This document shows, in pieces, positions 58,978 to 64,000 of a DNA stretch of 64,000 nucleotides. Positions within the stretch are counted from its first letter, which is position 1; each line of letters starts with the position of its first letter. The notes below the pieces were generated by a model. The model was not told the DNA's origin and made no database searches. It saw only the letters and a program-made list of their open reading frames with translations. The translations under genes and the position numbers were made by a program. Source of the DNA: Planomicrobium sp. Y74 (lineage in GTDB: Bacteria; Bacillota; Bacilli; Bacillales_A; Planococcaceae); assembly GCF_003668635.1 (NCBI RefSeq), contig NZ_RCWH01000005.1, positions 62,001 to 126,000 on the forward strand, read 5' to 3'.

Positions 58978-59436
58978 ATGGTCTTCAGCAAGATAGACGC
59001 AGCAATCACCAAGCTCTTGGAGATCATTACCGGCGTAAGTTTGGTAATCGCTGTCGCACTTACATTAATTCAGGTAATTTATCGATATGCCCTTCAGCAG
59101 CCGCTTAGCTGGTCACAGGAAGTGGTGATGATGGCATTTGTCTACAGTGTGCTGTTTGGAGCGGCGCTGGCTATAAAAAACAGTGAGCACCTGACAGTAG
59201 ATTTGTATGAAAAAATACCGAAAGCTTTTTCAGTATTCCTTAATATTTTGGAATTTATCGTGGTGGGAATTATGATCATCATACTTCTTTACTTCGGTTA
59301 TGAATTGGTGATGTCCAATTTCCGGTCAGGACAAATTCTTGGGATCCTCCCGATCCAGAAAGCATATGTCTATCTGGCAGTGCCGGTAAGCGCATTATTC
59401 ATGCTTTACTTCCACATTAAGAAGGTGTTCTCATGA
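58978..59436 (+). CDS. dctQ: TRAP transporter small permease DctQ (second system)
   Basis: The protein has 152 residues and four membrane helices with IQVIYRYALQQPLSWSQEVVMMAFVYSVLFG and KNSEHLTVD. ATG 58978 is preferred for distance to AAAGGG, with 58975 also possible. Its stop overlaps the dctM ATG (ATGA). Confidence 0.92.
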   Translation: MVFSKIDAAITKLLEIITGVSLVIAVALTLIQVIYRYALQQPLSWSQEVVMMAFVYSVLFGAALAIKNSEHLTVDLYEKIPKAFSVFLNILEFIVVGIMIIILLYFGYELVMSNFRSGQILGILPIQKAYVYLAVPVSALFMLYFHIKKVFS

Positions 59437-60707
59437 TATGGCTTGTGGTGTTATTGTTCGTATTGATTCTCTTGAGAGTGCCGATTGCATTCGGCCTCGG
59501 TTTTGTATCGGTTATCGGCATTATGCTGACAAACCCGGATTTGCTCATCAATGTGCCACGCCGCTTGTTCAGCGGAGTCAATAATTTCACGCTGGTCGCA
59601 GTTCCATTATTCGTCCTGGCGGGCGAAATCATGACAAGAGGCGGTATATCGAAACGCCTCATTGATTTTTCCAAAACTTTAGTAGGACCACTTCCTGGCG
59701 GTTTAGCGATGGTAGTTGTTCTGGCAAGTCTGTTCTTCTCAGCTTTGACGGGAACAGCCATTGCAGCGGCAGCAGCCATCGGAGGCATGATGATTCCAGC
59801 TATGACTAAAGAAGGCTATGACGTGCGGTTCTCTTCCAGTCTTGTAGCGACAGCCGCAACCATTGGTCCGATTATTCCGCCCAGTATCGTACTAATTTTG
59901 TACGGAGTCATCGCCAGCGTTTCTATTGGCGATCTGTTCGTAGCGGGAATTATTCCTGGACTTGCAATGGGCGTCGGCTTGATGATTTACAGTTATTTCG
60001 TCGGTAAAAAAAATAATTACCGTTCTGCAGATCGACGGGCAACATTCAAGGAAATTGCAGTCGGTGCAAAAGATGCGGTCCTTGCATTGATTATGCCCAT
60101 TATTATTATCGGGGGTATCGTTTCCGGTATTTTCACTGCAACTGAATCTGGGGTAATTGCGGTATTGTATGCTCTCATCATCAGTTTGTTTGTTTACCGG
60201 GAAATCAAAATCAAGGATTTGTGGCCAATTCTCATGAATACGGCAAAAACAAGCTCGACGATTATTTTCCTAATCGGCTTCGCTTCCTTGTTCATTTGGT
60301 TTCTGTCCTTTAACCAAATTCCGAACCAGTTGATCGATTTGATGGGACCAGTAGCTCAGAATCCGATTCTTCTATTATTGGTGATAAACGTTATCCTCCT
60401 TATCGCAGGAACGTTCATCGATACGATTAGTGCGGTATCCATCTTTACGCCGCTATTCCTGCCATTGGTCTTAGTTGCGGGTATCGATCCGATCCATTTC
60501 GGAATTGTCATGGCGGTTAACTTGACCATTGGTATGGTAACGCCACCACTTGGTGTCTGTCTGTTCGTAACCGCATCAATCGCGAAGATTAAAGTACCGA
60601 AAATGTTTAAGTACCTAATTCCTCAAATAGCGATCCTTATCGTTATTCTGTTGATCATTACTTATATGCCGCAGGTCATCCTATTCCCTGTGGAATTGAT
60701 GCAATGA
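59433..60707 (+). CDS. dctM: TRAP transporter large permease DctM (second system)
   Basis: The protein has 424 residues with the same motifs as the first copy: PLFVLAGEIMTRGGISKRL, TGTAIAAAAAIGGMMIPAM, GPIIPPSIVLILYG, TATESGVIAVLYAL and GMVTPPLGVCLFV. It is coupled to dctQ by a four-base overlap and completes the second sodium-driven acid uptake system. Confidence 0.95.
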   Translation: MIWLVVLLFVLILLRVPIAFGLGFVSVIGIMLTNPDLLINVPRRLFSGVNNFTLVAVPLFVLAGEIMTRGGISKRLIDFSKTLVGPLPGGLAMVVVLASLFFSALTGTAIAAAAAIGGMMIPAMTKEGYDVRFSSSLVATAATIGPIIPPSIVLILYGVIASVSIGDLFVAGIIPGLAMGVGLMIYSYFVGKKNNYRSADRRATFKEIAVGAKDAVLALIMPIIIIGGIVSGIFTATESGVIAVLYALIISLFVYREIKIKDLWPILMNTAKTSSTIIFLIGFASLFIWFLSFNQIPNQLIDLMGPVAQNPILLLLVINVILLIAGTFIDTISAVSIFTPLFLPLVLVAGIDPIHFGIVMAVNLTIGMVTPPLGVCLFVTASIAKIKVPKMFKYLIPQIAILIVILLIITYMPQVILFPVELMQ

Positions 60708-60738
60708 GGCATCAGATAGTAACAAAGGGGTGTTCCTA

Positions 60739-61080
60739 ATGAAAGACGCTGTGGAGTTTACGGATTTTAGGGAGTTCAAGCTAGTAGCAATTGATGGTCC
60801 GGTCGAGGGTCTTTCAGAAAGGATTATCTTTAAATCTCCTGATGGAGACTTGGCAAGAATTTTGGAATTTGCCCCTGGAACTGACACCTCCCCAAACGGT
60901 GTGCAGGTTCATGATTACCGGGAAGAGCTCTTTATTATTGAAGGAAGTGTTACAGACCTTACATTAGGGGAGACTTTTACAGAAGGCATGGTGGCATCTC
61001 GTCCTCCTGGTATGAAACACGGACCGTGGAAGACGGAGAGTGGTTGCGTAATGTATGAAATAAGATATTTCAAAAATTAA
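60739..61080 (+). CDS. Cupin domain protein (ChrR-like)
   Basis: The protein has 113 residues, a single beta-barrel cupin. Metal ligands may be His in VQVHDYREELFIIEGS, Glu in the same motif, and His in RPPGMKHGPW. The layout is like ChrR-type cupins, which bind zinc and are used in catabolism or sensing. ATG 60739 has AAAGGGG upstream. It is the last gene of the DUF2848-TRAP operon, before a strong terminator, and probably acts on a pathway compound. Confidence 0.87.
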   Translation: MKDAVEFTDFREFKLVAIDGPVEGLSERIIFKSPDGDLARILEFAPGTDTSPNGVQVHDYREELFIIEGSVTDLTLGETFTEGMVASRPPGMKHGPWKTESGCVMYEIRYFKN

Positions 61081-61131
61081 AAAAAGCGATTTCCAGACGG
61101 ATTTTTTCCGGTGGGAAATCGCTTTTTTTTG
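61079..61131 (+). terminator. Strong intrinsic terminator
   Basis: AAAAAAGCGATTTCC pairs with GGGAAATCGCTTTTTT, with a small inner stem, overlapping the cupin stop codon. Confidence 0.92.
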
Positions 61132-61387
61132 CAGAAAAAACCGAAATAAATCCGAAGGTTTTTAATTGCAAAAATGCGGAAAACAGCCCTGAAAAAGCCA
61201 AATCAAAAAAATATTTTTAAAAAATTTAACGAAGTGTAGGCAGAAAGAGTCAGATTTTTCTATCAACTTTTTCAACCCCCGTCACAAAGGCATTGAGGAC
61301 AGAGAAAATAATAAAAAAATGCGTTTTAAAATTGTCGGAAAATGTCGTAAATAAACCTTTCGAGAGGCGTAAATTTAGATAGTCGGT

Positions 61388-61423
61388 TTGAAACCATAGG
61401 TAATTAAGCGTATAGTTAATTAC
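61388..61423 (+). promoter_or_regulatory. opuA promoter with overlapping inverted repeat
   Basis: TTGAAA (61388-61393) and TATAGT (61411-61416) are 17 bases apart. GTAATTAA (61400-61407) and TTAATTAC (61416-61423) form a perfect 8-base inverted repeat that overlaps the spacer and -10, a good place for a repressor. The rest of 61132-61607 has no gene; a weak AAAACC/GGTTTT hairpin lies near 61135. The leader is about 185 bases. Confidence 0.65.
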
Positions 61424-61607
61424 ATGCGGCTTAGGTTCATTGGCATGAAAAGAGTTTATTTATATGGGTTTTTGTTTGATTGCTGACAGAAAAAACCGGA
61501 TTTTCTATGCAGCAAAAACTGCCTCAAAATAGATAAAGATGTATGAGATTTGAAAAACTCTTAAAGCCATGAGAAGCAAAAAAATGGTAAGAGAGGTGTG
61601 AGAATAT

Positions 61608-62807
61608 ATGCCAGTCATTAAAGTAGAAGGCTTGTCGAAAGTATTCGGCAAAAATACGAAACAGGCTTTGAAGTTATTGGATGCAGGCAAGACGAAAGAA
61701 GAAATCCTTAAACAGACGGGCAGTACTGTCGGCGTAAACCGGGCCTCTTTTGAAGTGGAAGCGGGCGAGATTTTCGTCATTATGGGATTGTCGGGAAGCG
61801 GCAAATCGACCTTGGTGCGATTGCTCAACCGATTGATCGACCCGACAGAAGGCCATGTCTATATCGACAACGAAGATCTGGCAATCATGAACAAAAAAGA
61901 TCTTCTGCGAGTGCGCCGTACGAAAATGAGTATGGTATTCCAGAAGTTTGCACTTTTCCCGTTCCGCTCGATTTTGGAAAATGCTGAATATGGTCTTGAA
62001 ATACAAGGGATAGCAAAAGAAGAGCGGAGCAAAAAAGCCCGTACATCCCTTGAGATGGTCGGACTGGGCAATTACATTGACCAGTATCCATCCCAGCTTT
62101 CCGGTGGGATGCAGCAGCGTGTCGGTTTGGCAAGAGCACTTGCCAACGATCCGGAAGTGCTTCTGATGGATGAAGCATTTTCAGCGCTTGATCCGCTGAT
62201 TCGTAAAGAAATGCAGGATGAGCTATTGGATCTTCAGGAAACAATGAAGAAAACCATTATTTTCATCACACACGATTTGGACGAAGCACTTCGCATCGGC
62301 GATAAAATCGCTTTGATGAAAGACGGCTCGATTGTACAGGTTGGTTCACCGGAAGAAATTCTGATGAATCCGGCAAACGATTACGTCGAGAAATTTGTTG
62401 AAGACGTTGACCGCTCGAAAGTCCTGACGGCTTACAACATCATGAAACGTCCGGAAACGGTCAATATCGAAAAACACGGCCCGCGGGTCGCGCTAGAACG
62501 GATGCAGAAAGAAGGCATCTCCAGCATTTATGTAACGGACAGCAAACGGAATCTGAAAGGCTATGTAACAGCGGATGATGCATCGATTGCACTGCGCAGC
62601 GATGTGACCAGCCTGCTGGCCATTATGAAAACGGATGCTCCGACTGTCACGAAAGATACATTGATGAATGCAATCTTTGAAATCAGCCACAATTCGCCGG
62701 TTCCGATTCCGGTAGTGGAAGATGGTAAATTACTTGGAATTATTGTACGCGGTGCGGTCATCTCAGCGCTTGCAGGACAGGGTGAGGTGAATTTGACACA
62801 TGCTTAA
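61608..62807 (+). CDS. opuAA: Glycine betaine ABC transporter ATPase
   Basis: The protein has 399 residues. The N-terminal insertion ([17 protein letters not shown]) before Walker A (GLSGSGKST) is typical of ProV/OpuAA. Signature [15 protein letters not shown], Walker [13 protein letters not shown] and H-loop THDLDEA follow. Tandem CBS domains (about residues 275-395) sense ionic strength in this family. It powers glycine betaine uptake under osmotic stress. The ribosome site is agaggtg. It overlaps opuAB by eight bases. Confidence 0.95.
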   Translation: MPVIKVEGLSKVFGKNTKQALKLLDAGKTKEEILKQTGSTVGVNRASFEVEAGEIFVIMGLSGSGKSTLVRLLNRLIDPTEGHVYIDNEDLAIMNKKDLLRVRRTKMSMVFQKFALFPFRSILENAEYGLEIQGIAKEERSKKARTSLEMVGLGNYIDQYPSQLSGGMQQRVGLARALANDPEVLLMDEAFSALDPLIRKEMQDELLDLQETMKKTIIFITHDLDEALRIGDKIALMKDGSIVQVGSPEEILMNPANDYVEKFVEDVDRSKVLTAYNIMKRPETVNIEKHGPRVALERMQKEGISSIYVTDSKRNLKGYVTADDASIALRSDVTSLLAIMKTDAPTVTKDTLMNAIFEISHNSPVPIPVVEDGKLLGIIVRGAVISALAGQGEVNLTHA

Positions 62808-63660
62808 CTTTATGGAAAACATCGAAAAATTACCGTTGGGGTCGTGGGTGTCTGATTTCACAGACTGGATTTCCGACAGCTTTGCGTTTCTGTTCGATCC
62901 GATCAAGAATGAATTCGGGGACGGGCTGGAAGATTTCGCTGATATGCTGGCGGCAGTGCCTCCGGTAATCGTTATTTTAATCGTTGCTGTCTTGGCTTTC
63001 TTCCTTAGCGGGAAACGCTTCGGACTGGCCGCATTCTCAATCGTCGGCTTGCTGCTTGTTTGGAACCAGGGGCTTTGGGAAGAACTGATGCTGTCCTTCT
63101 CGCTGGTGCTCGTTGCCAGTCTGCTCTCAGTCATCATCGGTGTGCCGATTGGCATACTGATGTCGAAAAGCAAAACAGCTGAAAGCATCATTACACCGGT
63201 TCTCGATTTCATGCAGACAATGCCCGCATTCGTTTACCTGATTCCTGCGGTTGCTTTCTTCAGCATCGGGATGGTACCCGGAATTTTCGCTTCCTTGATT
63301 TTCGCGACACCGCCGACTGTCAGGTTTACGAACCTCGGCATCCGTCAGGTATCGGAAGAATTAGTGGAAGCAGCCGAAGCATTCGGCAGCACAGGCGCAC
63401 AGAAACTGTTCAAAGTTGAATTGCCGATGGCCAAGACCACCATTATGGCCGGCATCAACCAGACAGTCATGCTTGCCTTGTCCATGGTCGTCATCGCATC
63501 AATGATCGGTGCACCTGGACTTGGCCGCGAAGTACTCTCGGCTCTGCAGCGTGCAGACGTCGGCACCGGCTTTGTTGCCGGTCTTGGGATTGTCATCCTG
63601 GCAATCATCATCGACCGCTTTACGCAAAGCTTCTCGTTGAAAAAAGGAACGAATATCTAA
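62800..63660 (+). CDS. opuAB: Glycine betaine ABC transporter permease
   Basis: The protein has 286 residues and about six to seven membrane helices. The permease loop is [25 protein letters not shown], and [19 protein letters not shown] is typical of ProW/OpuAB. ATG 62800 lies inside the end of opuAA, so the two are co-translated. It forms the membrane channel for glycine betaine. Confidence 0.95.
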   Translation: MLNFMENIEKLPLGSWVSDFTDWISDSFAFLFDPIKNEFGDGLEDFADMLAAVPPVIVILIVAVLAFFLSGKRFGLAAFSIVGLLLVWNQGLWEELMLSFSLVLVASLLSVIIGVPIGILMSKSKTAESIITPVLDFMQTMPAFVYLIPAVAFFSIGMVPGIFASLIFATPPTVRFTNLGIRQVSEELVEAAEAFGSTGAQKLFKVELPMAKTTIMAGINQTVMLALSMVVIASMIGAPGLGREVLSALQRADVGTGFVAGLGIVILAIIIDRFTQSFSLKKGTNI

Positions 63661-63729
63661 TCCGCCTGGAATCTTTTCTAAAAAGGAAAGTGCCATACAA
63701 TTTTAAAGAAAAAGGGGAATGATCATTTT

Positions 63730-64000
63730 ATGAAAAAAGCACAATGGAAACATTTAGGGTTAGCATTTGCTGTAACGCCAATGATGCTGCTTGCAGCTTG
63801 TGGTGACGAAGAGGCGAACACGGACGAAGGAACAGCCGGTGATTCTGGCGAAGTGAACTACGGCGAAGAGATGAGCTATAAAATCACAGGCATCGAGCCT
63901 GGTGCAGGCGTAGTTGCAGCATCTGAACAAGCTACTGAAGACTACGACAGCCTCGCGGGATGGGAAGTTGTAACTTCTTCAAGTGGCGCAATGGCGACAG
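63730..64000 (+). CDS. opuAC: Glycine betaine-binding lipoprotein, 5' part
   Basis: The frame starts at ATG 63730 with AAAGGGG upstream and runs out of the window after about 90 residues. It has a signal with lipobox LAAC, an acidic linker, then a domain start (YKITGIEPGAGVVAASEQATEDY) as in OpuAC/ProX, which binds glycine betaine. Position after opuAA and opuAB supports this. The Trp/Tyr binding cage lies beyond the edge and cannot be checked. Confidence 0.9.
   Translation, partial: MKKAQWKHLGLAFAVTPMMLLAACGDEEANTDEGTAGDSGEVNYGEEMSYKITGIEPGAGVVAASEQATEDYDSLAGWEVVTSSSGAMAT

Overview
The window looks like a chromosomal segment of a Gram-positive member of the Bacillales, most likely the Planococcaceae (Planococcus or a close relative). 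This is an inference from gene families, not from an rRNA gene or a database match. Supporting signs are strong AGGAGG ribosome sites, Zur, Fur and NrdR boxes of Bacillus type, a class D sortase with its acidic substrate, opuA and BCCT osmolyte uptake, lipoprotein signals, and mixed GC content. No rRNA, tRNA, CRISPR array, prophage or insertion sequence was seen.

Layout. 1-3.1 kb: a Zur-controlled zinc-starvation operon (zinc-free L33, zinc-free S14, zinc-binding ZnuA), then DinB. 3.3-6.6 kb: class D sortase with its LPxTA substrate, and a HAD phosphatase. 6.6-11.5 kb: a 20-bp repeat array, copper genes copC-copD, small regulators and a divergent orphan MreB. 11.5-18 kb: an MFS carrier, then a ribonucleotide reductase operon preceded by two NrdR boxes and a cobalamin riboswitch. 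18-25.4 kb: PadR with two DUF2812 membrane proteins, a tiny acidic lipoprotein, cardiolipin synthase (probable ATT start), and a Fur-controlled ferric iron ABC transporter. 25.5-30.1 kb: an amidase, a second tiny acidic lipoprotein, and pabA with fused pabB-pabC.

30.3-40.7 kb is the most coherent metabolic locus: a sugar-acid island with a KduD-like dehydrogenase, a short 6-phosphogluconate dehydrogenase, a TRAP transporter, KDG kinase, KDPG aldolase, galactonate dehydratase, a CtBP-like dehydrogenase, an HPr-like protein without histidine, and ribose-5-phosphate isomerase. It would import sugar acids and feed pyruvate plus glyceraldehyde-3-phosphate, with a pentose-phosphate side branch. A cre-like site and inverted repeats lie at its promoter, and no regulator gene lies in it. 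40.7-51.2 kb is a mixed region: TetR with MFS, an AT-rich patch with an orphan gene, marR-paiA-paiB, a GAF-STAS protein, a K+ channel and a DUF2254 protein. 51.3-61.1 kb is a second catabolic island: SDR, FAH-family hydrolase, BCCT carrier, YcsI-type protein, GntR regulator, DUF2848 protein, nitrilase, second TRAP system and cupin. 61.4 kb to the end is the opuA glycine betaine operon, cut by the window edge.

Between genes lie six arrays of short tandem repeats in three sequence families with 20- or 21-bp periods. One family is also linked to a palindromic hairpin. They are not coding and not CRISPR, and they are the least explained structure in the window.
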